Source of the DNA: an uncultured Cellvibrio sp.
GTDB lineage: Bacteria > Pseudomonadota > Gammaproteobacteria > Pseudomonadales > Cellvibrionaceae
NCBI GenBank assembly: GCA_937958105.1
Contig: CALFXJ010000011.1
Location: 4,134-68,133 of the forward strand
DNA length: 64,000 nucleotides
Reading direction: 5' to 3'
Part shown: piece after piece, positions 24,130-33,207 of the stretch
How positions within the stretch are numbered: position 1 is the stretch's first letter
How the letters are laid out: each line of letters opens with the position of its first letter
Position numbers and translations under genes: made by a program
Notes under the pieces: generated by a model
What the model was told of the DNA's origin: nothing
Seen by the model: the letters and a program-made list of their open reading frames with translations, nothing else
The model's database searches: none

Positions 24130-24379
24130 AGTAAATGGCGTCCACTGCAATTATCTACTCATCAAATCCGTCTATGTGACCAATAAAACGATAAAGCGTG
24201 GTTCCGGTGAATTTTTATCACTTTTTACAACTTATAGCTCTGTAACGAATCTCCAGCGACTGCGGTTGACCGCAGAGCTGTGCCCGAGCCTTGAGGCGAT
24301 GTCAGGTCGTCTTCAGGTGTTAACAGGTGATGCTGGGATTATGCCAACCCCATGCGATCTTGTTAGCTCTCCTTGCTTG

Positions 24380-24411
24380 GCCCCCGGGGAATGTCCTCGG
24401 GGGCAATTTTT
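24380..24411 (+). terminator. Strong hairpin terminator between site C and GH3
   Basis: GCCCCCGGGG, a short loop, then TCGGGGGC and AATTTTT. It could end the halogenase/SapC/cupin operon (420 nt after its last stop codon), end a small RNA started near site C, or act as an attenuator in the GH3 leader. Confidence 0.8.
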
Positions 24412-24524
24412 GTGAGCGGGGCTTGAGGCGCTGACAGAGTTTATCCAATTCAATTCATTTTACGCGCTGCTGCTGACCTTCGCGGTAGTTGTGCGGTTAT
24501 CACGAACCAGACAAGAGAGACGTT

Positions 24525-27059
24525 ATGAAGCAGCAGTTAAAGTTCATGGTGGGCGGCAGTGCCCTTTTCCTCGGCGCACTGGTGGGCTGTACCGAAACGG
24601 AATCGGTGGATAAGACTGCGGTGAGCGAGACCGCTGCGGTGGAGTGGCCGGTATTAACCAGCGCAGTCGCTCCAGATCCGGCAGTAGAGGCGCGTATTGA
24701 TGCGCTGCTGGCAAAGATGACACTGGAACACAAGGTTGGCCAGCTGATGCAGCCGGAGCTGCGTCAGATCACGCCGGAGGATATCAAGAAATATCATGTC
24801 GGGGCCGTGCTGAATGGTGGCGGTGCGTTTCCTGGTGATAACAAATACGCGCGAGTGGAAGACTGGGTTGCCCTGGCTGATGCTTATTACCACGCTTCCA
24901 TGGACGACAGCGATGGTGGCATTGCTATTCCGATCTTCTGGGGCACGGATGCAGTGCACGGGCACAACAATGTCATTGGCGCAACGATCTTTCCCCACAA
25001 CATTGGTCTGGGTGCAATGCGCAATCCTGAGCTGGTTCGTCAGATCGGCGAAGTCACCGCCCGTGAAATTGCGGCAACCGGTATTGACTGGAACTTTGCC
25101 CCGACGCTGGCGGTGGTGCGCGATGATCGCTGGGGGCGTACCTACGAGTCTTATTCTGAGGACCCTGCCATCGTCAAAGCCTATGGCGGAAAGATGGTCG
25201 AGGGGTTGCAGGGGCGCGCGAATACGGCTGAGTTCATGGCGGCGGATCGCGTGATCGCCACTGCCAAGCATTTTATTGCGGACGGTGGAACACTGGGTGG
25301 GGTGGATCGCGGTGATGCCGACATCACCGAGGCAGAATTGCTGGCGATTCATGCTCCGGGATATTTCACAGCGATCGAAGCTGGCGTGCAGACAGTGATG
25401 GCGTCCTTCAGCAGCTGGCAGGGTCGGAAGATGCACGGCCATGATTATCTGCTCACGGACATTCTCAAAAACCGTATGGGCTTCGATGGTCTGGTCGTAG
25501 GTGACTGGAATGGTCACGAATTTGTTCCAGGCTGCACCAAAGTGAGCTGCCCCCACGCCATCAATGCGGGCCTGGATATTTTTATGGCCCCCGACGCGGA
25601 TTGGAAGGAACTGTATGCCAATACACTTGCGCAGGTTAAAAGCGGCGAGATCAGCGAAGCGCGTCTGAACGATGCTGTCCGTCGTATCCTGCGCGTGAAG
25701 ATTCGTGCAGGGCTGTTTGAAAAAGGTGCGCCGTCTACCAGAGCCTTTGCGGGTAAGCAGCAAGTGATCGGCGCACCGGAACACCGTGCCGTCGCCCGTC
25801 AGGCTGTACGTGAGTCTCTAGTGCTGTTAAAAAATAAAGATCAGCTTCTGCCGTTAAGTCCAAAGGCTAATGTTCTTGTGGCCGGCGACGGCGCTGACAA
25901 TATTGGCAAGCAGTCCGGCGGCTGGACCATCTCCTGGCAGGGCACCGGTAACACCAATGATGACTTCCCGGGTGGCAGTTCAATTTATCAGGGAATCGCG
26001 GAGTCTGTTGCAGTGGCAGGAGGCACAGCTACCCTGAGTGTCGATGGTGAGTACACCGAAAAACCGGACGTTGCTATCGTCGTCTTTGGTGAAAACCCTT
26101 ACGCTGAAATGCAGGGCGATGTTAAAAACCTTGCCTACAACAATCCCGATGATCTGGCTTTGCTTAAAAAGTTAAAAGCAGAAGGTATTCCCGTGGTTTC
26201 CCTGTTTATTACCGGGCGTCCGTTGTGGGTAAATCGCGAATTAAATGCATCGGATGCATTCGCGGTGATCTGGCATCCGGGGAGCGAAGGTGCCGGCGTG
26301 GCCGATGTACTTTTCACGGATAAGGCCGGCAATATCCAGCATGACTTCAAAGGAAAACTTTCATTCTCCTGGCCGGCGACCCCGGTACAGTCGCCGCTTA
26401 ATGTAGGTGAAAAAAACTATACGCCTCTGTTTGCCTATGGCTACGGCCTGAGTTACCAGGATAAGGATGTACTGGGCGATGACCTGTCAGAAGAGATGGC
26501 TGAAGTCGCCGTGGAAACTGACAAGATTCTGAAAATCTTTGATAACCGCCCACTCGATCCGTGGCAGCTGATCATCGCCGATGGTCACAACAACACGGTT
26601 GCGGTAACCGGCAGCACGGCCAGTCTCGCTACCATCAGCCTGCGCGCTGTTGACCGCAATGTGCAGGAGGATTCACGCCGCCTGCAGTGGAATGGCACAG
26701 GTCGTGGCAGTGCCGGATTTTATTCGCAGTCGCGCACAGATCTCGTGCCCTACCTTGAAGCCAATGCGGCGCTGCTGGTGGATGTAAAAGTCGATGAAAG
26801 ACCCACAGCAGACGTTCGTCTCGGTGTGTTCTGCGGCCAGGATTGCGTCGCAGAAAAATCCATCACCGAAAATCTTCAGGCTGCACCACAGAAAGAATGG
26901 ATCACGCTGTCGATTGCACTGAAGTGCCTCGCAACCGACCGCGCAAAAATGGACATGATTCTGTCGCCTTTCTATCTGGTGACCGAGGGCAAGTTGGATT
27001 TATCACTCTACAACTTGCGGATTGAGAAGGATGTGGATGCAGCGATTGCCTGTGACTGA
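24525..27059 (+). CDS. GH3 beta-glucosidase lipoprotein (ExoP-type)
   Basis: The enzyme has 844 residues. The lipoprotein signal ends LGALVGC (about residue 20). GH3 barrel motifs are MTLEHKVGQLMQPE, IPIFWGTDAVHG, DDRWGRTYESYSEDP and ATAKHFIADGG; the nucleophile Asp327 sits in GFDGLVVGDWNGHE. The second GH3 domain (LLKNKDQLLPL, VVFGENPYAEMQGD) is present. The C-terminal 170 residues form a galactose-binding-like extension as in Pseudoalteromonas ExoP, which acts on beta-1,3-, 1,4- and 1,6-glucans. It is tethered in the envelope, so it should finish oligosaccharides to glucose. The start is the ATG at 24525, not the upstream ATG at 24489, because the lipoprotein signal begins there. GH16 follows after 81 nt. 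Confidence 0.95.
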   Translation: MKQQLKFMVGGSALFLGALVGCTETESVDKTAVSETAAVEWPVLTSAVAPDPAVEARIDALLAKMTLEHKVGQLMQPELRQITPEDIKKYHVGAVLNGGGAFPGDNKYARVEDWVALADAYYHASMDDSDGGIAIPIFWGTDAVHGHNNVIGATIFPHNIGLGAMRNPELVRQIGEVTAREIAATGIDWNFAPTLAVVRDDRWGRTYESYSEDPAIVKAYGGKMVEGLQGRANTAEFMAADRVIATAKHFIADGGTLGGVDRGDADITEAELLAIHAPGYFTAIEAGVQTVMASFSSWQGRKMHGHDYLLTDILKNRMGFDGLVVGDWNGHEFVPGCTKVSCPHAINAGLDIFMAPDADWKELYANTLAQVKSGEISEARLNDAVRRILRVKIRAGLFEKGAPSTRAFAGKQQVIGAPEHRAVARQAVRESLVLLKNKDQLLPLSPKANVLVAGDGADNIGKQSGGWTISWQGTGNTNDDFPGGSSIYQGIAESVAVAGGTATLSVDGEYTEKPDVAIVVFGENPYAEMQGDVKNLAYNNPDDLALLKKLKAEGIPVVSLFITGRPLWVNRELNASDAFAVIWHPGSEGAGVADVLFTDKAGNIQHDFKGKLSFSWPATPVQSPLNVGEKNYTPLFAYGYGLSYQDKDVLGDDLSEEMAEVAVETDKILKIFDNRPLDPWQLIIADGHNNTVAVTGSTASLATISLRAVDRNVQEDSRRLQWNGTGRGSAGFYSQSRTDLVPYLEANAALLVDVKVDERPTADVRLGVFCGQDCVAEKSITENLQAAPQKEWITLSIALKCLATDRAKMDMILSPFYLVTEGKLDLSLYNLRIEKDVDAAIACD

Positions 27060-27090
27060 CACGAGGCATTCCTGCATCACAGAGTGACCC

Positions 27091-27111
27091 GGCCCGTCAC
27101 AATGACGGGCC
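27091..27111 (+). other. Intercistronic hairpin between GH3 and GH16
   Basis: GGCCCGTCA/TGACGGGCC forms a strong stem but no T run follows, so RNA processing or transcript stability is more likely than termination. Confidence 0.6.
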
Positions 27112-27140
27112 ATTACCGATAACAATATAACGAGGTAACC

Positions 27141-29468
27141 ATGAAAATTACGCTTCCTTTAGTTTCCTGCGTCAGCGTGTTATGCCTGACGCTTGCCGGT
27201 TGTGGCGGCAGTGATTCAAAAAGCAATCGGTCCAGCAGCTCTGCAGCGGTCAGCAGTGCTATCAGTTCAACATCCTCTGCTGCGTCAAGCGAAAGCAGCG
27301 CTGCAGTATCGAGTGCGGCCAGCTCCATTGAGGAGCAGAGCAGTTCCGCCGATTCAAGTCAAAGCAGCTCGGCACCAGTGGCGGGTCTCTGGAGTCTGGT
27401 GTGGGAAGATGAATTTGAAGGCGACAGTATCGACCTCTCCAAATGGGAGCACGAAGTTAACTGCTGGGGCGGTGGTAACAATGAAGCCCAGTGTTACACG
27501 AACAGTCCCACCAACAGCTATGTTGCCGATGGGCTTCTGCACATCAAGGCGATCAACGAGGGACCGGGAGGTGTCTGTGGTCCGGCTGTGAATCAGGAAG
27601 ATCCGAATTATCCAGGAACGGCTGTCTGTAAAGATTATTCCTCCGCGCGTTTGCGCACCAAAGGCAAGGGCGATTGGAAGTACGGTCGGATGGAAATCCG
27701 CGCGAAGATGCCATCCGTTGGTGAAGGTGTGTGGCCGGCTATCTGGATGCTGCCTACCGACACCGTCTATGGTGGCTGGCCCCTCAGTGGAGAGATCGAC
27801 ATCTTCGAATCCTTCCAGCCTGGCGTTGCGGGTCCTCAACCCACCGGGGGGGCTAACGAAATCCACGGTACGCTTCACTATGGATACGCCTGGCCTTTGA
27901 ATCAGAACAGCGGAGCTTCCTACACCCCACCGACAAATATCTGGGAAGAGTTCCACACCTATATTGTGGAGTGGGAAGAGGGGGAAATTCGCTGGTATGT
28001 GGACGATGTGCTCTTCGCGCGTAACAGCGGTAACTGGTTTACCTATTACTGGGGCGGCCAGGAAGTGGGCTATCAGGTGGGTGATGTTGCCCAGCCGTTT
28101 GACCAGCGGTTCCATATGATCCTGAACGTCGCTTTAGGGAATGGTGACTACGTGCCCTGGCCCAGGTTTGAGGCTGCTGATGACGTAAGAATGGAAGTGG
28201 ATTACGTAAGGGTTTATGAGTGTTCCGTTGATCCCGTGACCGGTAAGGGCTGCGAAACACCCACTGCGGATCCAAGTGTGGAGCCCAAAGATATCGCCAG
28301 CCACCAGTCACCCGCTGCAGACTGGGATACCCGCTGGCTGTACAAAGATGGCCTGCAAACACTGGAGTTCGATGTAGATGGCACGCCCATGGCAACGCCT
28401 CTGACCCTGGGAAGCTATGCCTGCCCTGATTGGGAATCATGGTGTCCTGCAGGTTCAAATATTGAGATGACAGAGCCTGCGATAGCCGATGGCCCCGGCG
28501 GTCAACCCGCGAAAGTACTGGATCTTAATTTTGCGGGAATCAGTAACGCTTTTATTATCACAGGCGACGCGCTTTCAGATGATGCGCTCGATTTTGGTGG
28601 CCCCATCGGTGCTTATGGTCGCGCGGCGAATTTGGGTGAAATCAAGTTTGATATGCGGGTGCTGGATATCGATCCTGAAACCAGACTGCTGATCAAGCTG
28701 GACAGCGGCTACCCGGAAAATAGCTATCACGAGATTGAGATTCCTGCGGTGAACGAGTGGACCGAAGTCGCGGTTCGGCTTTATACCCTGCTGCCCAATA
28801 CCAATGAAGGCTATGAGTCGCCGGTGAACTTTTCAAACATTAAAAACCCCTTTGTCATCGAGCCGGTGGGCGGCAACGCGCATGTGCAGCTCAACAATAT
28901 TCGCATCGTCTGTCAGGATGGTGGTGAGTGGGGCGATTGCAATATCAAACCCGTAACGCCACCTGAGCCAATCACAGAAGATATGGATATTTTTGTGGGT
29001 GGTCTGGCTTCGGAATGGGGCAATCCAGGATTTGGCGTCTGGCAGGAGGGTGGTCAGGTGATCACTATCGATGCCACCGTAGAAGACCCGGTGAAAGGTA
29101 CTGTGATTGAAGTGAACTTTACCCCGATCGGCACGGGCACTTTCTATATCCAGGACAATGGCTTCAAGGATCTCAGTGCGTTCGCTGATGGCAACCTGGT
29201 ATTTGATCTTAAAGTGGTAAGCAACAACGGCAATACCAGCGGTTTCCTCGTCAAAGCAGACTGCGGTTATCCCTGTGTCGGCGCTGAAGTGCCAGTACCA
29301 CTGCCGGGTGACGATGAGTGGCATACCATCACCGTGCCTATCGCGAGCATTGCCGCGGAACCTGGCTTTAATATTGCGAACGTTAATACCCCATTCTCGC
29401 TGTGGCCGGTGTTTGGTCAGCAGGATATGACCTTCCGGGTGGCGAATGTCCGGTGGACCTTGCCGTAA
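27141..29468 (+). CDS. GH16 laminarinase (endo-beta-1,3-glucanase) lipoprotein
   Basis: The protein has 775 residues: a lipoprotein signal (LTLAGC), then a Ser/Ala-rich linker of about 55 residues of the Cellvibrio type. The GH16 domain spans about 85-355 and begins WSLVWEDEFEGDSIDLSKWEHEV; the catalytic motif GEIDIFE has nucleophile Glu218, Asp220 and acid/base Glu223. Two C-terminal beta-sandwich regions follow (about 385-590 and 605-775), resembling the ExoP-type extension of GH3. Poly-Ser spacer and lipid anchor imply display at the cell surface. The product range is probably beta-1,3-gluco-oligomers that feed the adjacent GH3. Start: ATG after ACGAGG. A clear terminator follows. Confidence 0.95.
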   Translation: MKITLPLVSCVSVLCLTLAGCGGSDSKSNRSSSSAAVSSAISSTSSAASSESSAAVSSAASSIEEQSSSADSSQSSSAPVAGLWSLVWEDEFEGDSIDLSKWEHEVNCWGGGNNEAQCYTNSPTNSYVADGLLHIKAINEGPGGVCGPAVNQEDPNYPGTAVCKDYSSARLRTKGKGDWKYGRMEIRAKMPSVGEGVWPAIWMLPTDTVYGGWPLSGEIDIFESFQPGVAGPQPTGGANEIHGTLHYGYAWPLNQNSGASYTPPTNIWEEFHTYIVEWEEGEIRWYVDDVLFARNSGNWFTYYWGGQEVGYQVGDVAQPFDQRFHMILNVALGNGDYVPWPRFEAADDVRMEVDYVRVYECSVDPVTGKGCETPTADPSVEPKDIASHQSPAADWDTRWLYKDGLQTLEFDVDGTPMATPLTLGSYACPDWESWCPAGSNIEMTEPAIADGPGGQPAKVLDLNFAGISNAFIITGDALSDDALDFGGPIGAYGRAANLGEIKFDMRVLDIDPETRLLIKLDSGYPENSYHEIEIPAVNEWTEVAVRLYTLLPNTNEGYESPVNFSNIKNPFVIEPVGGNAHVQLNNIRIVCQDGGEWGDCNIKPVTPPEPITEDMDIFVGGLASEWGNPGFGVWQEGGQVITIDATVEDPVKGTVIEVNFTPIGTGTFYIQDNGFKDLSAFADGNLVFDLKVVSNNGNTSGFLVKADCGYPCVGAEVPVPLPGDDEWHTITVPIASIAAEPGFNIANVNTPFSLWPVFGQQDMTFRVANVRWTLP

Positions 29469-29518
29469 GAAACAGAGTTTGGTTCAGAAGAGTTTCATAG
29501 AGCGTTGTATATTGCTTC

Positions 29519-29545
29519 AGCCGGGATTTTTATCCCGGCTTTTTT
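29519..29545 (+). terminator. Rho-independent terminator of GH3-GH16
   Basis: AGCCGGGATTTTTATCCCGGCT followed by TTTTT, 50 nt after the GH16 stop codon. Confidence 0.93.
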
Positions 29546-29649
29546 ATGGTCAGCATTCTGGTGGCAACCTGGCTCAGGCTAATCCGACCGCTCCTTGACT
29601 GCCGTCAACTGCAGACTCACCGGCGCAGGCCGTTGAAACGGTGTGGGTT

Positions 29650-30825
29650 CTACGCAGAAGGCGTACTCGCCTGTGGTTTCTTTCCGGCCGCATCCGGCGC
29701 GCCGTTTTTACGGAATTCCGTTGGTGATACACCTACCAGGCGATTAAAGAAGCGATGGAAGGCTGACTTGCTGTTAAAGCCGGATTGCAGCAACACGTCC
29801 AGCACCGTCATATCCGCATGCTTTTCATCGCTCAGCAGACGCTTGGCTTCTTCGACCCGATAACTGTTCATAAACTCGAAGAAGTTAGTGCCGTAGTGTT
29901 TATTGATGACCGCAGAAACTTCTTTGACCGGCAGGTCGATGCGCTTGGAAAATTCTTCGATATTGAGGTTGTGCTTGAGGTACAGCTTGTGCACCTCCAT
30001 CCCCTGCTGCACTTTTTCAATGGCGCTGTCCGTCAGTTTTTCATCGTTCTTATCCTTCACCGGCTCGTGCTTGGTGGTGAGCAGCTTATGGGCATAAACC
30101 AGACTGTAGGTAAACAGTGCATTGATCAGAATGAAGGTCACATAGTTGTCTGCAATGCCGAAGCTGTCCGAAACATCCGGTGAAGCCGTTTGTGCAATGA
30201 TGTGTGCGATGCCGCTCAGACTCCAGCTCGCAAGAAACCCGATAGTTAATACCTTTAACCAGCCGGGTTCGGTGGTGGAGATATCCGAGTATTGATCTTT
30301 AAGCTGCGCCTGATATTTTTTTGTCAACAGGACCGCAGCAATGCCGTAGATAAATGGCAGAGCCTTCACGACATGCCACACACAGTCCACCAGACTGCGG
30401 GAAAAGTCAGTGGCATCAACGGAGCGGAAACTCATGTCCAGGCTGTCGATGCGGAAGATGGCTAGCCACAGCATGGCTACCGCAACCGGAGTCAGGTGCC
30501 ACAGGTGACGCGGCTGCAGGCGAAAGGATTCCCTGGTCAGCGATGCAACGTACAGATACAGTGCCGGCCCTTTGAGGATCAGCGCGGTAACCAGAAAATA
30601 GGGCAGGAGATAACGATCAAAGAAGGGTTGAACGTGAACGTCGCCATTCCACAGCACCAGGATGCACGCGGAGCCGACAGCAACACATAGCAGGAAGCAA
30701 CTGAGAAGAACACTGGCGAGTCGGTTGGTTACCGGGAGTACTGCCTGGAAGATTGCCAACAAGAAACACTCTGCCACGGTCATCAGCAGGACGACGTCGT
30801 GGATATTAAAAATTTGCGCTTTCAT
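29650..30825 (-). CDS. Membrane-anchored AraC-type transcriptional regulator
   Basis: The protein has 391 residues. The N-terminal 240 residues hold about seven hydrophobic segments (for example VVLLMTVAECFLLAIFQAVL and VTFILINALFTYSLVY). The C-terminal 100 residues are an AraC/XylS DNA-binding domain with two helix-turn-helix units (LNIEEFSKRIDLPVKEVSAVINKHYG and MTVLDVLLQSGFNSKSAFHRFFNRLVGVSPTEFRK). Such regulators sense a signal in or across the membrane and act directly on DNA. It lies convergent to GH16 and is the only obvious regulator in the glucan locus, which makes it a candidate for binding sites A-C; that link is inference. Start: ATG with GGGACTCTC upstream, a weak ribosome site. 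Confidence 0.88.
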   Translation of the reverse strand: MKAQIFNIHDVVLLMTVAECFLLAIFQAVLPVTNRLASVLLSCFLLCVAVGSACILVLWNGDVHVQPFFDRYLLPYFLVTALILKGPALYLYVASLTRESFRLQPRHLWHLTPVAVAMLWLAIFRIDSLDMSFRSVDATDFSRSLVDCVWHVVKALPFIYGIAAVLLTKKYQAQLKDQYSDISTTEPGWLKVLTIGFLASWSLSGIAHIIAQTASPDVSDSFGIADNYVTFILINALFTYSLVYAHKLLTTKHEPVKDKNDEKLTDSAIEKVQQGMEVHKLYLKHNLNIEEFSKRIDLPVKEVSAVINKHYGTNFFEFMNSYRVEEAKRLLSDEKHADMTVLDVLLQSGFNSKSAFHRFFNRLVGVSPTEFRKNGAPDAAGKKPQASTPSA

Positions 30826-31131
30826 GAGAGTCCCACAGCTTGTCAGTGATCGTTATAGTTATACTCAACGATTATAGAGCAAGCGCAGGGGACTGTCGTC
30901 AGGGTCATCAACACATGCGGCAACGCGCGTTGACACTCCCTGGTCGCGTTATGTTTTTGAACCGGTTACAGTATGCGCTGCGTCATCGCGGAGCATAGTC
31001 AGGTAATTTTTCCCCGATATCGGGAAGTTATTAATGCCCTCAGGTCCAGAAGATTCTGTATCTGATTCAGATCTCAGGAGAGTTGCGGGCTGATGATTTT
31101 GTTTAACACTACTTTATCCAGAGAGGCCTGA
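30826..31131. other. 306-nt divergent intergenic region
   Basis: No gene is seen. It contains one perfect 12-bp palindrome, CCCGATATCGGG (31013-31024), which could be an operator for the hydrolase gene on the right. Confidence 0.45.
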
Positions 31132-32115
31132 GTGTCCGATTCAATGATACTCGATAAAGAGCTGCTGTTCCGCTTGGCAGAAGAATTACCACCGCTCCAA
31201 TTCGTGGCAGAACAGGACAGTCGCTGGCCGCTGGAGGCTGATCCGCAAGCCTACCTCAGTTACTACCACATCAATTTCGCCCAGGAGTTTCCCCGGGTCG
31301 TCCATGGCTTTGGTCGCGTCGACAGCGGCGGTTTCCGCGTGGCAACCCATTACTGGCTGCCGCCGGAGCCCAAGGGAACCGTGGTCATTGTCCACGGTTA
31401 CTACGATCATGTCGGCGTCTACCGCCATCCCATCGAGCTGGCCCTTCAACAGGGCTACGCCGTACTGGCCTTCGACCTGCCAGGCCACGGCCTCAGCAGC
31501 GGCATGGTTGCGTCAATTGATTCCTTTGATCTTTATGCGGATGTGCTGGCTGATCTGCTGCAGCGCTCCCGGGACCTTTTGCCTCCGCAGCGCTTTGCCA
31601 TGGGTCAGAGCATGGGTGGGGCGGTTCTGCTGAACTACAGCTGGCGGTATTCGCCGGACGATTTTGCGAAGATCGCCCTGTGCGCGCCGCTGATTCTGCC
31701 GCGCGGCTGGCGTTCCGGCCGTATGCTTTACCGCCTGCTCAAGGGGTTTGTCAGTCACGTACCCCGCCGTTTTACTCCCAGCTCTCACGACCCTGAATTT
31801 GCCGATTTCATTGCCCGGCGCGACCCCTTGCAGGCTCAATACCTGTCGGTGGTGTGGATTACGGCCATGAAGGCCTGGGCAGAGGGCTTCCGTCACTTTC
31901 AACCGCTGGATAAAGCGATGCTGATTATACAGGGAACAGGCGACAGAACGGTGGAATGGCGCTATAACCTTGACCAGTTGCGTGAAAAACTGCCCCAGGC
32001 CGAGGTGAAACTGATTGCGGAGGCCGGTCATCATTTGGTTAACGAGAGCACAGAATACCGCGCCCAGGTCTTCACCTACCTGCAAAACTATTTCTTCAAC
32101 GAGCGAAACCGGTAG
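31132..32115 (+). CDS. Alpha/beta-hydrolase, lysophospholipase/monoacylglycerol-lipase-like
   Basis: The protein has 327 residues and the Hydrolase_4 (serine aminopeptidase S33) pattern: IVHGYYDHVGVYRHPIELALQQGYAVLAFDLPGHGLSSG, nucleophile Ser160 in GQSMGG, and a late HHLVNE supplying the catalytic His. There is no signal peptide, so it is cytosolic. The likely substrates are lysophospholipids or monoacylglycerols. It starts at a GTG with AGAGAGG 5-6 nt upstream. It precedes the DUF368 gene by 70 nt, so the two may form an envelope-lipid operon. Confidence 0.85.
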   Translation: MSDSMILDKELLFRLAEELPPLQFVAEQDSRWPLEADPQAYLSYYHINFAQEFPRVVHGFGRVDSGGFRVATHYWLPPEPKGTVVIVHGYYDHVGVYRHPIELALQQGYAVLAFDLPGHGLSSGMVASIDSFDLYADVLADLLQRSRDLLPPQRFAMGQSMGGAVLLNYSWRYSPDDFAKIALCAPLILPRGWRSGRMLYRLLKGFVSHVPRRFTPSSHDPEFADFIARRDPLQAQYLSVVWITAMKAWAEGFRHFQPLDKAMLIIQGTGDRTVEWRYNLDQLREKLPQAEVKLIAEAGHHLVNESTEYRAQVFTYLQNYFFNERNR

Positions 32116-32185
32116 AATGCCTTGCCTCTGTGGCGCCCCCGGGGAATCACCCGCCTGAATCCACTTTCGTGAGGAGTCTGCTTCA

Positions 32186-33139
32186 ATGCAAGAACAGCGC
32201 AGTATCAAGGATTATTTGCTTGTTTTCCTGAAAGGTATCTGTATGGGGGCGGCGGATGTGGTGCCAGGAGTTTCTGGCGGGACAATCGCATTCATTACCG
32301 GCGTTTACGATGAATGGCTGAATTCACTTAAACGCTGCACGCCGGCTGTACTGCTGATGCTCAAGCGCGAAGGGCTGGCCAAGACCTGGAAGCACATCAA
32401 TGGCACCTTTCTGGTGTGCCTGTTCGGCGGCATCCTCGTCAGTCTTAAAACTCTCGCAGCTCTGGTATTGGCCGGACTGGAAGCTTTTCCCATCCTTATC
32501 TGGGCGTTCTGTTCCGGTCTGCTGATGGCCTCTGTCTATCCTCTCGCCCGGGAGCAAAGCGGCTGGGGCTGGCCGCAATGGATAGGCCTGCTGGCAGGTG
32601 GCGTAGTGGTGTACCTGATCGCCAATATCACTCCTGCGACCTTACCTGCTTACTGGTGGGTGTTGTTCCTGGGCGGATTCGTGGCCATCTGTGCCATGGT
32701 GCTGCCCGGTTTATCCGGCAGCTTCATCCTGTTGCTGGTTGGACTCTACCCAGTATTCCTCACCGCTATCCATGAGCTGGACATTCCCAAACTGCTGGCG
32801 TTTGGCGTGGGTTGTATCTGCGGGCTGGTACTCTTCTCCAAATTCCTGTCCTGGCTGCTGGCGCATTACCACCGCGAAACCATGCCGGTATTGATCGGCT
32901 TGCTGGCAGGTTCCGTATATGTCACCTGGCCATGGAAGAAGGCAGTCGTCACCGCTTATGACAGCGCTGGCAACGAAGTGGTGCTTCAGCAGGCGAACCT
33001 GACTCCGGGAGATTTTCTGTTGCAGACGGGGCAGGACCCGATGCTGTTGGGTGCCATTCTGGCGGTGGTCGCTGGCATGGTACTGGTATTGGGAACTGAG
33101 TGGATTGCCATGCGTATGCGTAAACGGCCTGATCTTTAA
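32186..33139 (+). CDS. popT: DUF368 (PopT-type) undecaprenyl-phosphate translocase
   Basis: This 317-residue polytopic membrane protein has about eight hydrophobic segments. It carries the two inverted-repeat signatures of DUF368: GAADVVPGVSGGTIAFITG near residue 20 and AICAMVLPGLSGSFILLLVGLYP near 175. DUF368 proteins (PopT) recycle undecaprenyl phosphate across the inner membrane for peptidoglycan and glycan synthesis, alongside DedA proteins. The start follows GTGAGGAG. A symmetric terminator follows. The gene symbol is given from family knowledge. Confidence 0.9.
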   Translation: MQEQRSIKDYLLVFLKGICMGAADVVPGVSGGTIAFITGVYDEWLNSLKRCTPAVLLMLKREGLAKTWKHINGTFLVCLFGGILVSLKTLAALVLAGLEAFPILIWAFCSGLLMASVYPLAREQSGWGWPQWIGLLAGGVVVYLIANITPATLPAYWWVLFLGGFVAICAMVLPGLSGSFILLLVGLYPVFLTAIHELDIPKLLAFGVGCICGLVLFSKFLSWLLAHYHRETMPVLIGLLAGSVYVTWPWKKAVVTAYDSAGNEVVLQQANLTPGDFLLQTGQDPMLLGAILAVVAGMVLVLGTEWIAMRMRKRPDL

Positions 33140-33154
33140 TAATCCATCAACCAT

Positions 33155-33187
33155 AAAAAAACCGCTGAGAAATCAGCGGTTTTTTTA
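33155..33187. terminator. Bidirectional terminator between popT and serA
   Basis: AAAAAACCGCTGA / TCAGCGGTTTTTTT, with A and T runs on both sides, lies between convergent genes. Confidence 0.93.
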
Positions 33188-33207
33188 TGGGCCGAGGCGC
33201 AGTTCGG

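Noticed and set aside
24176..24415. A 79-codon open frame upstream of GH3
   Set aside because: It runs through the terminator hairpin, has no ribosome site and its composition looks like random coding.
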